Shown: piece after piece, positions 26,403 through 35,982 of the stretch
How positions within the stretch are numbered: position 1 is the first letter of the stretch
Layout: each line of letters starts with the position of its first letter
Assembly (NCBI RefSeq): GCF_003590855.1
Contig: NZ_QYUP01000111.1
Span: 31,286 to 95,285, forward strand
Origin: Massilia cavernae
GTDB taxonomy: Bacteria; Pseudomonadota; Gammaproteobacteria; Burkholderiales; Burkholderiaceae_D
DNA: 64,000 nucleotides
Reading direction: 5' to 3'
Made by a program: the position numbers and the translations under genes
Notes under the pieces: generated by a model
What the model saw: the letters and a program-made list of their open reading frames with translations, nothing else
Database searches by the model: none
What the model was told of the DNA's origin: nothing

Positions 26403-28720
26403 ATGAGCACACCAAAACCATCGCGCAGGCGCGCAAGGCTGCGGCTACGGTCACCATTTGGCATCACGCTGGCGTTCACCGCCTGCTCGACCCTGTGGAT
26501 CCTGTTGTCCGGCACAGTCGTCAACGCGCTGTTCGACGATCCCGACACCATCTACTACGTCGAGCTGCTGAAAGGCTTCGCCTACACGGCCGTGGTCGCC
26601 GCGCTGCTCTACGTCCTGCTGCGCTCGTGGCAAGGCCTGCTTCACCACGCCATCGCCGTTGCGGAACACAACGAGGCAAGGCTCGAACGCGTGCTGCTGG
26701 GGTCGAACGACGGCTGGTGGGACTGGGACATCGGCACGGACACCATCTATTATTCGCCGCGCTGGTGGAGCATGCTGGGCTACCAGCCCAACGAGCTTCC
26801 GGCCGACTCGCGCCTCTGGCTTCGGATGGTCCCGCCCGGCGAGGTGCATGAGGTCGAGGCCGCCATGTCGAAGTTGCTCTCAGGCGATGCGAAAAGTGGC
26901 CGGCTCGAAGTGAGGATGCGCCACAAGGATGGCCATTACGTCCCGGTAATCACGCGCTTTCGCATCCAGCGCGACGCCGGCGGCAAGCCCACCTGCGTCT
27001 CGGGCACCAACACCGACATGACCGATTTCAATGCGGCGCAGCGGCGCCTGCACCAGGCCGCCGCCGTGTTCGAGACCACGCGCGAAGGCATCCTCGTGAC
27101 CGATGCGCAGGCGCGCATCATCATGGTCAACCAGGGGTTTTCCGCCGCTACCGGCTACAGCGAAGCGGAACTGCTGGGCCGTACGCCCGCCGTGCTGAGT
27201 TCCGGCAAGCATGACCCGGCGTTTTTCCAGGCCATGTGGGAGGCGCTCGCCACCGACGGCTACTGGCGCGGCGAGGTCTGCAACCGCAACAAGAGCGGCG
27301 AGATGCATTCGGACTTCCTCAGCATCAGCGCGGTCAGGGACGACAAGGGCAAGGTGATCAACTATGTCGGCGTCTACGCCGACGTGTCCCAGATCCGCGA
27401 ATCCGAGCGCAAGCTCGACTTCCTGGCCCACCACGATCCGCTGACCGGCCTGCCGAACCGCCTGATGCTGACCACCGAGCTGGACCATGCGACCAAGGCG
27501 GCACGCCGGCAGCACAGCAGCTTCGCCCTGCTGCTGCTCGACCTGGACCGCTTCAAGGACGTCAACGACAGCTATGGCCACGCGGCCGGCGACGAACTGC
27601 TGGTCCAGGTGGCATCCTGCCTGCGCCAGCGCTTGCGCGACGCCGATATCGTGGCGCGGCTGGGAGGCGACGAGTTTGTGGTGCTGCTGGAGAACATCAC
27701 CCACGACGAGGACGGCGGCAGGGTGGCCGACGAAATCGCGGAATGGCTGAGCCAGGGCTGGACCCTGTCCAACGGCGCCGAGGTCCGCATCGGCGTGAGC
27801 ATCGGCATCAGCGTGTTCCCCGCGCACGGCAAGGACAGCAACGAGCTGATCCAGCACGCCGACGCCGCGATGTACCTCGCCAAGCAGCAGGGCAGCGGGT
27901 GCTACCGCTACTTCTCGCAGCGGCTGACGCACGATGCGCGCCACCGGCTTGAACTGGAGGCGCGCCTGCACCAGGCCGTACAACGCAACCAGCTGCGCGC
28001 GTTCTACCAGCCCCAGATCGACATCGCCAGCGGCAGGCTGATCGGCGCCGAAGCGCTGGTGCGCTGGTTCGATCCGGAGCGGGGCCTGATCGCGCCGCAG
28101 CGCTTCATCCCGGTCGCCGAGAGCAGCGGCCTGATCAACCAGATCGGCAAATGGATCTTGTGGCAGAGCTGCATGCAAGGGAAGCGCTGGATCGAAGCCG
28201 GCTTCCCGCCGATTATCGTGGCGGTCAACGTATCGCCCGCCAGTTCCTGAACACCGACGTGCGCGCGCTGGTGCGCGACGTGCTGGAGGAGACCGGCTTC
28301 CCGGCGCAGTACCTGGAGCTGGAACTGACCGAAAGCGCGCTGATGGAGAGAGGCGACGAAGCGATGTCGATGCTGAACGGGCTGCGCGAGCTGGGCGTGC
28401 ACCTGGCGATCGACGACTTCGGCACGGGGTACTCATCGCTGGCCTACCTGAAGCACTTCCCGCTGGATGTGCTGAAGATCGACCGCAGCTTCGTGAAGGA
28501 TATTCCACGCTATCCGGACGATGTGGCGATTGCCACGGCCATCGTGACGATGGGGCATACGCTCGGATTCAAGGTACTGGCGGAGGGTGTGGAATCGGAG
28601 GAGCAGCGGGTTTTCCTGGCGGAACGGGGCTGCGACTCGTACCAGGGGTATCTGAAGAGCCGGCCGGTGCCGGCGGCGGATTTCGAGCGGATGTTCGCGC
28701 CGACGGCGGCCTTGCCTTGA
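26403..28720 (+). pseudogene. membrane PAS-PAS-GGDEF-EAL c-di-GMP protein with a single-base frameshift
   Basis: About 772 residues if repaired. Two N-terminal membrane spans (around FGITLAFTACSTLWILLSG and YTAVVAALLYVLL), two PAS domains (GSNDGWWDWDIGTDTIYY; VFETTREGILVTDAQARI), a GGDEF domain with LGGDEFVVLL, and an EAL domain with IGAEALVRW, ELTESALM, DDFGTGYSS and KIDRSFV. Both catalytic signatures are intact. The frame breaks near 28235 inside the EAL domain: VNVSPASS and stop, where VNVSARQFL is expected; adding one G restores it. The ATG at 26403 is chosen over an upstream one at 26259 because the protein family-like part starts there. Confidence 0.82.
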
Positions 28721-28730
28721 AAATCCTTGC

Positions 28731-29657
28731 TTAGAACTCGCGGTTGACGAGCATCCCGCCTTCGCGCTTCGCGGCCCCTGCCCTCACCAGCGAGTGCACC
28801 GTCCATTCCGCCATCTTGTCCGCCGGCCATTCGAAGTAGCGCTGCGCCGTCGACACCAGCAGCGGCACCGTCTCGAACATCGTCCACACTTCCGCCAGCG
28901 GTATCTGCTGGCGCGACAGCAGCAGGAACTTGAGCAACACCTTCACCGCGTTCTCCGCGTTGCGCTTCGGGCTGGCCGACAGGAAATCGACCCGCGCCAG
29001 CGCGCGCGCCACCGCAGCCTTCACATCGGTGAACGCTGCGCCATGCCCCGGAATCACCAGCCGCGCATCGAGCGTGCGGATCAGTTCCAGGGTGGCGCGC
29101 GCTTCGTCGAAGCCCGACTCGCCATCGAGCTCGGGGAAGATCACGCCGAAGCCGTTGTTCCACAGGGCGTCCGCCGAAATCAGTATGCCTTCCCGCTCGC
29201 AGAACAGGATCACCGAATGCGGATCGTGTCCCGGCGCGCCCAGCACGCGCCACGGCATGTCGCCAAGCACCAGCTCCTGGCCCGGCGTGAGCGTGTCGTC
29301 GAAGGTGAAGCGCTCGCACTGCTGCCCGGTAGCGCGAAAACTCAGCGCCGCCTCGTCCCAGGCGCGCACCTTGGCCGCCTCCGCCACCGGGATCGCCACC
29401 CGGCTGCCGTAGCGCGCCTGCAGCGCCGCATTGCCGCCGCAGTGGTCCGAATGCAGGTGGGTGTTGAGCACCCGGTCCAGGCGGCGCCTGCCCAGTTCAT
29501 GTTCGACCAGCGCCAGCGTCTGCGGCACGTGGGTCAGGTAGCCGCTGTCGACCAGCGCGGTGTCGTCGCGGCCGACGAACAGCACATTGTTGGAAGAGAG
29601 CCAGCCGCGTTCGAGGATGCGCATCGAAGCGGGTACGGAAAAAGCCTTATCGTTCAT
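28731..29657 (-). CDS. MBL-fold metallo-hydrolase
   Basis: A 308-residue metallo-beta-lactamase-fold protein. The metal-binding motif THLHSDHCGGN (HxHxDH) is near residue 90, a further His is in GAPGHDPHSVI, an Asp in ISADALW, and the last His in VIPGHGAAF. The C-terminal helical extension (AEVWTMFETVPLL, YFEWPADKMAEWTV) is typical of lactonase/thioesterase-like members. The substrate is unknown. The start at 29657 overlaps the stop of the upstream membrane protein gene (ATGA); earlier starts would lie inside that gene. Confidence 0.88.
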   Translation of the reverse strand: MNDKAFSVPASMRILERGWLSSNNVLFVGRDDTALVDSGYLTHVPQTLALVEHELGRRRLDRVLNTHLHSDHCGGNAALQARYGSRVAIPVAEAAKVRAWDEAALSFRATGQQCERFTFDDTLTPGQELVLGDMPWRVLGAPGHDPHSVILFCEREGILISADALWNNGFGVIFPELDGESGFDEARATLELIRTLDARLVIPGHGAAFTDVKAAVARALARVDFLSASPKRNAENAVKVLLKFLLLSRQQIPLAEVWTMFETVPLLVSTAQRYFEWPADKMAEWTVHSLVRAGAAKREGGMLVNREF

Positions 29658-30097
29658 CGTTTCATCTGAAAGGCCAGCGAAATCTTGGCGAACTCGATCA
29701 GCACCTCGCGCGAACCGCCGTTGAAGGTAGTGAAGGAGTTGCCGGTCCTGACGACCATTCGCGGCGGGAAAAGCCAGGAGAGGTAGGGAATGCCGATCAT
29801 CTTGGCGCCGCGTACGTCGCGCCATTCGACCTTCTTGTCGAACAGCCAGGTCTGGTGAATGCCGGCCGCGTCGATGGTGGTGCGCGCGCGCAGGAACCAG
29901 TAATAGCTGATGGCCAGCATCAGCGCGGCGCCGAACACCAGCGCCTTGACGCCGACGCCGTACTGCAGCAGCGGGAAGCGCAGCGCGATACTGGCGCCGT
30001 AGGCGAACAGGCCGATCGTCATCACGGTGGCGAACAGCTTGAAGCCCTTGCCGTAGGCCGGGCCGGAAATCGTTTTTTCAGGTTTGTAGAAGTTCAT
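29654..30097 (-). CDS. small membrane protein of unknown function
   Basis: A 147-residue protein with two adjacent hydrophobic spans (LFATVMTIGLFAYGASIAL and VKALVFGAALMLAISYYWFL), then a basic, beta-rich cytoplasmic domain (TIDAAGIHQTWLFDKKVEW, RMVVRTGNSFTTFNGGS) that looks like a bacterial PH-like domain. That resemblance is from pattern only. The start MNFYKPEKT at 30097 is one base after the DUF1289 stop; the earlier in-frame ATGs lie within DUF1289. It is part of a four-gene chain with overlapping or touching ends. Confidence 0.65.
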   Translation of the reverse strand: MNFYKPEKTISGPAYGKGFKLFATVMTIGLFAYGASIALRFPLLQYGVGVKALVFGAALMLAISYYWFLRARTTIDAAGIHQTWLFDKKVEWRDVRGAKMIGIPYLSWLFPPRMVVRTGNSFTTFNGGSREVLIEFAKISLAFQMKR

Positions 30098-30098
30098 C

Positions 30099-30290
30099 TC
30101 AGTCGAATTGAATGCGTTCTTCTCGGCGGCGGATTTCATTCCACACCACCCGTTTGTAATCGTCGCCGGCACTGCTCCAGTTAATGATTTCCTCGATCGT
30201 GCGCAGGCAACCGAGGCACAGGCCGTCCTGCCCCATCTCGCACAGGTTGATGCACGGCGACGGCACCGGCGATTTCAGTTCTTCGGTCAT
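30099..30290 (-). CDS. DUF1289 domain protein
   Basis: A 63-residue protein with the DUF1289 cysteine pattern PCINLCEMGQDGLCLGCLRTIEEI (four Cys, probably a small metal or Fe-S centre) and the family W in IINWSSAGD. The function is unknown. Its ATG overlaps the thioesterase stop (ATGA), so it is translated with it. Confidence 0.9.
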   Translation of the reverse strand: MTEELKSPVPSPCINLCEMGQDGLCLGCLRTIEEIINWSSAGDDYKRVVWNEIRRREERIQFD

Positions 30291-30715
30291 GCGCCCGCCT
30301 TCGCCACTTTTTCCGCCACCTTTTGCGTGAAGCGCGCCGGATCGATGATAAAGCGTTCGTGCGTGCCTTCGCAGACGCGCTCGACCTCATCCCATGCCTC
30401 GACCCGGAAACATACGCGGCGGCCATCGACCTCGGTCACCTCGCCCTTGATCAGCAGGGTCATGCCGGGCGCGGTGGGCGCGAGGTGGCTGAAGTGCACC
30501 ATCGTGCCCAGGCTCTGCTCGCGCGGCCAGTCGACGTAAGGCATCATGCCGTGCAGACAGGCAAGTTCCATCATGCCGACCATGTAACCCGTCGCCAGCA
30601 CATCCGGCATGTCCCGGCAGAACGCGGTGTCGTTATATAGCTGCGGCACCGTCGCCCGCTCCGGCACGGTGTAACTCCACTCAAACATGATGCCGGGTTC
30701 CAACTTACGTTTCAT
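30287..30715 (-). CDS. hotdog-fold thioesterase family protein
   Basis: A 142-residue protein resembling the small hotdog thioesterases (fluoroacetyl-CoA thioesterase/FlK-like group): VPERATVPQLYNDTAFCRDMPDVLATG at the N-terminus, then GMMELACLHGMMPYV, GTMVHFSHLAPTAPGMTL and FRVEAWDEVERVCEGTHERFIID. It should hydrolyse an acyl-CoA; the substrate is unknown. First gene of the four-gene minus-strand chain ending with the MBL hydrolase. Confidence 0.78.
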   Translation of the reverse strand: MKRKLEPGIMFEWSYTVPERATVPQLYNDTAFCRDMPDVLATGYMVGMMELACLHGMMPYVDWPREQSLGTMVHFSHLAPTAPGMTLLIKGEVTEVDGRRVCFRVEAWDEVERVCEGTHERFIIDPARFTQKVAEKVAKAGA

Positions 30716-30872
30716 TTCGCCACTCCTTCAAGAGCGGGCTTCCGCCTGCTCCTGCAATCTTTTACCATCTTTCCAAAAAACATGTCAGAACGCAATTATC
30801 GCACCGCAGCAAAAACCGGTTGACGAACGGGCTCAGACAGGTAGACTAAAACGCATTAACCAAGGACAGCCC

Positions 30873-31934
30873 ATGAAATTTCCCTCTAAGCTCATAGAGC
30901 ATTTGCGCGGTGCATCAAGAATCCTGATGGGGCAAAACCACTCTGCTGCAGTGCAAAAAATCCAGCAGGCGTTGCGCGTTTTACCCAGTGCCGGAACCAC
31001 CGATCCAGGAAAAATAAATGCAGGAGTGCAAGAATTCCTGGATCAGATCATCCCCGGCGTCATGACCGGACTCGACCCTTCCCGCCCTGCCACCGCTCCC
31101 CTCCCCGGCCAGTTCATCGACGACAGCTACACCAACGCCGCCGGCACCCGCGCTTACAAGCTCTACATTCCCAGCAGCTACACCGGCCAGCCGATGCCGC
31201 TGGTGGTCATGCTCCATGGCTGCACCCAGCACCCGGACGACTTCGCGGCAGGCACGCGGATGAACGAGCTCGCCGAGGAAATGCATTGCCTGGTGGCGTA
31301 TCCCGCTCAGTCGCTGCAGGCCAATCCTTCGCGCTGCTGGAACTGGTTCAACGCGCTCGACCAGCAGCGCGATCAGGGCGAGCCGTCGATCATCGCGGGC
31401 ATTACCCGCAAGGTCATGCGCAGCCATGCCGTCGACGACAGCCAGGTCTACGTCGCCGGGCTGTCCGCCGGCGGCGCGATGGCAACCATCATGGGTACAC
31501 TCTACCCCGAACTGTATGCGGCCGTCGGCGTCCACTCCGGTTTGCCGTTCGCCTCGGCGCACGACCTGCCGTCGGCGCTGGCGGCAATGCGCGGCGACTT
31601 CGGCAGGCAAGCGCTACCGGGCGACCCCGTCCCGATCATCGTTTTCCACGGCGACAAGGACACGACGGTCCATCCGGCCAATGGCGACGAGCTGATCAAG
31701 CAGGGCTCGCACCCGGTCTCGCACATCAGCACTGAGCCCGGCGCCGTCCCCGACGGGCACAGCTACACCCGCACCATCCACCACAAGCCGGACGGCACCG
31801 CCCATGCGGAACAGTGGCTGATCCACGGCGCGGGCCATGCGTGGTCGGGCGGATCGGGCAGCGGCAGCTACACCGATGGCCGCGGACCGGACGCAAGCCG
31901 CGAAATGATGCGCTTCTTCCGTACCAGCCGTTAG
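30873..31934 (+). CDS. PHB depolymerase-family esterase
   Basis: A 353-residue alpha/beta-hydrolase of the esterase/PHB depolymerase (type 1) family. The N-terminal 60 residues are helical and not cleaved as a signal. Then come YKLYIPSSYTGQPMPLVVMLHGCTQ, the lipase box GLSAGGAMA, and the acid/His residues in VFHGDKDTTVHP and GAGHAWSGG. The last block, with the sequence GSGSYTDGRGPDAS, is usual for this group. AAGGACAG precedes the ATG. It likely cleaves a polyester or feruloyl-type ester; location is unclear. Confidence 0.82.
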   Translation: MKFPSKLIEHLRGASRILMGQNHSAAVQKIQQALRVLPSAGTTDPGKINAGVQEFLDQIIPGVMTGLDPSRPATAPLPGQFIDDSYTNAAGTRAYKLYIPSSYTGQPMPLVVMLHGCTQHPDDFAAGTRMNELAEEMHCLVAYPAQSLQANPSRCWNWFNALDQQRDQGEPSIIAGITRKVMRSHAVDDSQVYVAGLSAGGAMATIMGTLYPELYAAVGVHSGLPFASAHDLPSALAAMRGDFGRQALPGDPVPIIVFHGDKDTTVHPANGDELIKQGSHPVSHISTEPGAVPDGHSYTRTIHHKPDGTAHAEQWLIHGAGHAWSGGSGSGSYTDGRGPDASREMMRFFRTSR

Positions 31935-32209
31935 CGTTCCGCCAACCCGGCGCGCGCGAAATACCACTTCATGCCGAGCACGGCCGACGCGAGCACCAGC
32001 GTCACGCCGTTGGCGAGGATGATCGGCCAGTCGGACAGCGCCAAGCCGTAGCAGGTCCACAGCGCCACGCCGGTGATGAAAATCATGTACATGCCGGTGG
32101 AAATGCCGGGCGCGCCACGCTGGCGCCACACCATGAACACCTGGGGAATGAAGGCGCTGGTGGTGAGGACTGCGGCGAGATAGCCTAGATAACTGGTTTG
32201 TGGATCCAC
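31931..32209 (-). CDS. SemiSWEET-type sugar transporter
   Basis: A 92-residue membrane protein with three hydrophobic spans and the PQ-loop motif AFIPQVFMVWR. This is the size and pattern of bacterial SemiSWEETs, which dimerise to form a sugar uniporter. Its stop overlaps the stop of the convergent esterase gene. The sugar is unknown. Confidence 0.87.
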   Translation of the reverse strand: MDPQTSYLGYLAAVLTTSAFIPQVFMVWRQRGAPGISTGMYMIFITGVALWTCYGLALSDWPIILANGVTLVLASAVLGMKWYFARAGLAER

Positions 32210-32285
32210 GCGACTCTTTCGGAACTGGGCCGCGTATTATATTTCAGGTGGAAGGATGCCCGTTTCAAACGCGGCTGGCGGACGG

Positions 32286-32477
32286 TCAAGATCCCTCGGC
32301 GGCGCTTGCGTCCCTGGCGTGTCCGATATGCTGCTTCAGGCAGTCCGGACACCAGCAGGCCGCCGCTTCGCCCGGCACCGGAACCACTGCAGGCAGCTCG
32401 GTGCACCAGCACGGCCCGTCGAGCTGGTCGGCCATGGCGCAACCGAATTCGGCGCCGCAACTTGTGCATGTGCTCAT
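32286..32477 (-). CDS. cysteine-rich CWC family protein
   Basis: A 63-residue protein with eight cysteines arranged as CTSCGAEFGC...PCWCTELP...CWCPDCLKQH. This is the cysteine-rich CWC family, probably a small zinc-binding protein of unknown role. ATG at 32477; longer upstream starts would cross the argB promoter region. It is divergent from argB. Confidence 0.8.
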   Translation of the reverse strand: MSTCTSCGAEFGCAMADQLDGPCWCTELPAVVPVPGEAAACWCPDCLKQHIGHARDASAAEGS

Positions 32478-32572
32478 CAATAGTTCCCGTAGTAAATTTT
32501 CCGCCGCGCCCATGCGGCGCCCCTGTCGCCGCACCATAACGGAGCTGGAAATAAAATACAACAAGATGGCCC

Positions 32573-32578
32573 TATAAT
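32573..32578 (+). promoter_or_regulatory. candidate -10 element for argB
   Basis: A perfect TATAAT lies 60 bases before the argB ATG. No convincing -35 box is found at 16-18 bases, so this is only a weak promoter call. Confidence 0.35.
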
Positions 32579-32637
32579 GGCCACAAGCCCTGCCCCGTTG
32601 CCTGTAAAATCTCGCAAAATTCTTTTTCGGACCCGCC

Positions 32638-33564
32638 ATGACCGCACCCCTGACCAACCTCAAGCTCGACCAGCACGACGACCTGACCGCGGTGTCCCCG
32701 CAGATCAAGGCGCAGATCCTGGCCGAAGCGCTGCCGTACATCCGCAACTTCCACGGCAAGACCATCGTCATCAAGTACGGCGGCAATGCCATGACCGACG
32801 AACGCCTGAAGCACGGCTTCGCGCGCGACGTCATCCTGCTGAAACTGGTGGGCATGAATCCGGTCGTGGTCCACGGCGGCGGGCCGCAGATCGACAACGC
32901 GCTGAAAAAGATCGGCAAGCAGGGCACCTTCGTGCAGGGCATGCGCATCACCGATGAAGAAACGATGGAAGTGGTCGAGTGGGTGCTCGGCGGCGAAGTC
33001 CAGCAGGACATCGTCATGCTGATCAACCACTACGGCGGCCAGGCGGTCGGCCTGACCGGCAAGGACGGCGGCCTGATCCGCGCACGCCGGATGGCCATGC
33101 CTGACCGCGAAAAACCGGGCGAGTTCCTCGACATCGGCTTCGTCGGCGAGATCGACGCGATCAACCCGGCCGTGGTCAAGGCACTGCAGGACGACGCCTT
33201 CATCCCGATCATTTCGCCGATCGGCTTCGGCCAGGACGGCCAGGCGTACAACATCAACGCCGACGTGGTCGCAGGCAAGATCGCGGAAATCCTGAAGGCC
33301 GAAAAGCTGATCATGATGACCAACATCGCCGGCGTCCAGGACAAGAAGGGCAACCTGGTCACCGACCTGTCGGCGCGCGAGATCGACGAGATGTTCGCGG
33401 ACGGTACGATTTCCGGCGGCATGCTGCCGAAGATTTCTTCCGCGCTGGATGCAGCCAAGTCGGGCGTGAACACGGTTCACATCATCGACGGCCGTATCGA
33501 GCACTCATTGTTGCTGGAAGTCTTGACCGAACAGGCTTTTGGCACTATGATCCGGTCGCACTAA
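32638..33564 (+). CDS. argB: acetylglutamate kinase
   Basis: A 308-residue amino acid kinase that phosphorylates N-acetylglutamate, the second step of arginine synthesis. Motifs: [10 protein letters not shown] near residue 43 (nucleotide site), [11 protein letters not shown] (substrate site), [12 protein letters not shown], and the C-terminal SGGMLPKI. Length and start agree with the family. It stands alone here, followed directly by a tRNA gene. Confidence 0.97.
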   Translation: MTAPLTNLKLDQHDDLTAVSPQIKAQILAEALPYIRNFHGKTIVIKYGGNAMTDERLKHGFARDVILLKLVGMNPVVVHGGGPQIDNALKKIGKQGTFVQGMRITDEETMEVVEWVLGGEVQQDIVMLINHYGGQAVGLTGKDGGLIRARRMAMPDREKPGEFLDIGFVGEIDAINPAVVKALQDDAFIPIISPIGFGQDGQAYNINADVVAGKIAEILKAEKLIMMTNIAGVQDKKGNLVTDLSAREIDEMFADGTISGGMLPKISSALDAAKSGVNTVHIIDGRIEHSLLLEVLTEQAFGTMIRSH

Positions 33565-33597
33565 AGATTTGTGGCCGCGTTCGCTGCCACACATGCC

Positions 33598-33672
<75 letters not shown>

Positions 33673-33703
33673 TCCATCCATTGGATGGTGCGCAAGACTC
33701 CCC

Positions 33704-34594
33704 TCAGTACACCCGCTCCACCGTCATGCCGCGTGCGCGCAGCAGCTCCGGTATGCTCGTTTTCCCGATCAGGTGCAGCACGCCGACCGCCGCGACGCTG
33801 TTGTTTTTCTGCGTGATCAATCGGGCAAGCTTGCCGGCCATCGCCGCATTACGCTCGACCAGCAGCACCTTGTACAGGAAGCGGCCCGACAGGGTCTGGT
33901 CCTCCTCCACCCGTTTGGCGATGAGGTCCAGCGCCACGCGGTCCGCGCTGCCCCACGCTTCGGCGATCTCGCGCGCCTCATCGCCCTGCCGGCCGTCCTC
34001 GATCGTCTCCAGTACCTCGTCCAGGACGCGCATCTGCTCGCTCTCACCCAGGCGACCGAACAGCGCCAGCTGTTCGTCCACCGACTCCAGCTCGGTGACC
34101 GGCACGCCATTGGTGCGCGCCAGCTGCGCCAGGTGGCCCTCGACGCCGAGCTCCGGACGGTAGCCCTGCGCGCGGTATTCGGCCAGCGCCAGCGTGGTGG
34201 CCACCACCCACGGCTTCAATCCGGCCACAAGGGACGCCGGGATCCCGGCGCGCGCCAGCGCTTTTTCCAGGCGCAGCTTCTGCGCCGGCGGCATCTTCGC
34301 CGTCAGCGCCTCGCCTGGGGCGAGCAAGCCGTGCTGCTGCATCGCGCGCGCCAGCATGGCAGGGTCGCGGCCGGTGTCGATCTCCAGCGCCAGCGCGGGC
34401 GCTTGTGCGACGATCTGCGCGATGCGCGGCTCCAGCGGATAGAAGCCGGGCACGCCGACGTGGATGGTGCCGAACAGGTACATCGTGCGGCCCTCGCTGG
34501 TCACCTTGAACAGCGCGCCGCGGTCGGCGCCCCAGGCGGAAGGAAGGGCAAACCAGAACAGGCTTACAAGAATCACTATAATCTGGCGTCGCAT
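33704..34594 (-). CDS. TraB/GumN family protein
   Basis: A 296-residue exported protein. Signal peptide at residues 1-22 (cut after AWG), then the TraB/GumN hallmark YLFGTIHVG near residue 40, LALEIDTGR, a middle helical domain, and the C-terminal AAVGVLHLIGKTSI which repeats a GxxH motif. The family is thought to be a metal-dependent (Tiki-like) protease; the role here is not known. It lies between the tRNA gene and a divergent nucleotidase. Confidence 0.88.
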   Translation of the reverse strand: MRRQIIVILVSLFWFALPSAWGADRGALFKVTSEGRTMYLFGTIHVGVPGFYPLEPRIAQIVAQAPALALEIDTGRDPAMLARAMQQHGLLAPGEALTAKMPPAQKLRLEKALARAGIPASLVAGLKPWVVATTLALAEYRAQGYRPELGVEGHLAQLARTNGVPVTELESVDEQLALFGRLGESEQMRVLDEVLETIEDGRQGDEAREIAEAWGSADRVALDLIAKRVEEDQTLSGRFLYKVLLVERNAAMAGKLARLITQKNNSVAAVGVLHLIGKTSIPELLRARGMTVERVY

Positions 34595-34620
34595 CCGTTT
34601 TTCCTCGTTGTCCCGTAAAG

Positions 34621-35355
34621 GTGCCTGTGCCGAATACTAACCTGTCCTCCCCGCTCTGGCTGTTCGACCTGGACAACACGCTGCACGACGCTTCGCATGC
34701 GATTTTCCCGGCGATCAGCGCCAACATGAACGTCTACATCGCGCGCGTGCTGGGCGACGGCACCACGCCCGCAACGCAGGAAGCCGTCAACGCCGCGCGC
34801 CTGGGCTACTGGAAGCGCTATGGCGCCACCCTGCTCGGCATGATCCGGCACCATGATGTCAAGGCGGCCGATTTCCTGCACGAGACCCATGCCATCGGCG
34901 ACCTGCAGCAGATGATCCGCACCGAAAAAGGTTTGTCGCGCCTGCTGCGGATTCTCCCGGGCCGCAAGATCCTGCTGACCAATGCGCCCACCCGCTACTC
35001 GAAGGACGTGATGCGCCACCTAGGCCTGAAGCGTCACTTCAGCCACCACATCGCCATCGAAAACATGCACGTGCACGGCCGGCTGCGGCCGAAACCGTCC
35101 AAGCTGATGATGCGGCGCATGCTGCGCAAGCATGGCGTGGCGGCGCGCCGCTGCATCCTGGTCGAGGACACGCTGGACAACCTGCGCACCGCCAAGCAGC
35201 TGGGCGTACGTACCGTGTGGATCACGCAGTACCTCAAGATGAGCGACCCGATCGGGGCCGCGGCCGTGCCCAAAATGCTAAAACGCCCCGCTTACGTCGA
35301 TGTCAAAGTAAAATCCCTTCGTCAGCTGGCCGCCCGCTTGCATCGGCTGCGCTGA
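34621..35355 (+). CDS. pyrimidine 5'-nucleotidase (HAD superfamily)
   Basis: A 244-residue HAD-like phosphatase. Motif I LFDLDNTLHDA, motif II LLTNAP, Lys in RPKPSK and motif III ILVEDTLDNL are in order. The group resembles yeast SDT1 and the bacterial pyrimidine 5'-nucleotidases that remove phosphate from UMP/CMP. The start is GTG at 34621. It is immediately followed by slmA, 29 bases away, probably in one transcript with pabB. Confidence 0.85.
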   Translation: MPVPNTNLSSPLWLFDLDNTLHDASHAIFPAISANMNVYIARVLGDGTTPATQEAVNAARLGYWKRYGATLLGMIRHHDVKAADFLHETHAIGDLQQMIRTEKGLSRLLRILPGRKILLTNAPTRYSKDVMRHLGLKRHFSHHIAIENMHVHGRLRPKPSKLMMRRMLRKHGVAARRCILVEDTLDNLRTAKQLGVRTVWITQYLKMSDPIGAAAVPKMLKRPAYVDVKVKSLRQLAARLHRLR

Positions 35356-35384
35356 ACTGATTAACCCGAACCCGCAGAGACAAC

Positions 35385-35963
35385 ATGGCAAGCACCAAGC
35401 CGGGCCAGCGCAAGCTGCAAATCCTCCAGGCCCTCGCAGCGATGCTCGAGCAGCCCAAGGGCGAAAAAATCACCACGGCGGCACTGGCCGCGCGGCTCGA
35501 GGTCTCCGAGGCCGCGCTGTACCGCCACTTCGCCAGCAAGGCCCAGATGTTCGAAGGCCTGATCGAATTCATCGAGTCGAGCGTGTTCGGCCTGATCAAC
35601 CAGATCTCCGAACGCGAAACCGGCGGCATGGAACAAGCCCACGCGATCATGCAGATGCTGCTGGCGTTCGCGGCCAACAATCCGGGCATGACGCGTGTGC
35701 TGATCGGCGATGCGCTGGTCAACGAGGACGAACGCCTGCAGCTGCGCATGAACCAGTTCTACGACAAGGTCGAAATGGCGTTCAAGCAGTCGCTGCGCGT
35801 CGCGGTCACGCAAGGCCACGGCAAGGAGGCCGACGTGGCGGCGCGCGCCAGCCTGCTGGTCAGCTACGCGGTCGGCCGCTGGCACCGTTTCGCCAAGAGC
35901 GGCTTCCGCCAGAACCCTACCGAAGGAACCGGGCTGCAGCTGGCGCTGATGCTGGCCGCGTGA
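35385..35963 (+). CDS. slmA: nucleoid occlusion factor SlmA (TetR family)
   Basis: A 192-residue DNA-binding protein that blocks FtsZ ring assembly over the nucleoid. The TetR-like helix-turn-helix is at about residues 28-60 (ITTAALAARLEVSEAALYRHFASKAQMFEGLIEF), and the SlmA-specific C-terminal part includes ALVNEDERLQLRMNQFYDKVE. The N-terminus and length match betaproteobacterial SlmA. It sits between the nucleotidase and pabB. Confidence 0.93.
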   Translation: MASTKPGQRKLQILQALAAMLEQPKGEKITTAALAARLEVSEAALYRHFASKAQMFEGLIEFIESSVFGLINQISERETGGMEQAHAIMQMLLAFAANNPGMTRVLIGDALVNEDERLQLRMNQFYDKVEMAFKQSLRVAVTQGHGKEADVAARASLLVSYAVGRWHRFAKSGFRQNPTEGTGLQLALMLAA

Positions 35964-35982
35964 TCGTCATTCCTGCTTCATC

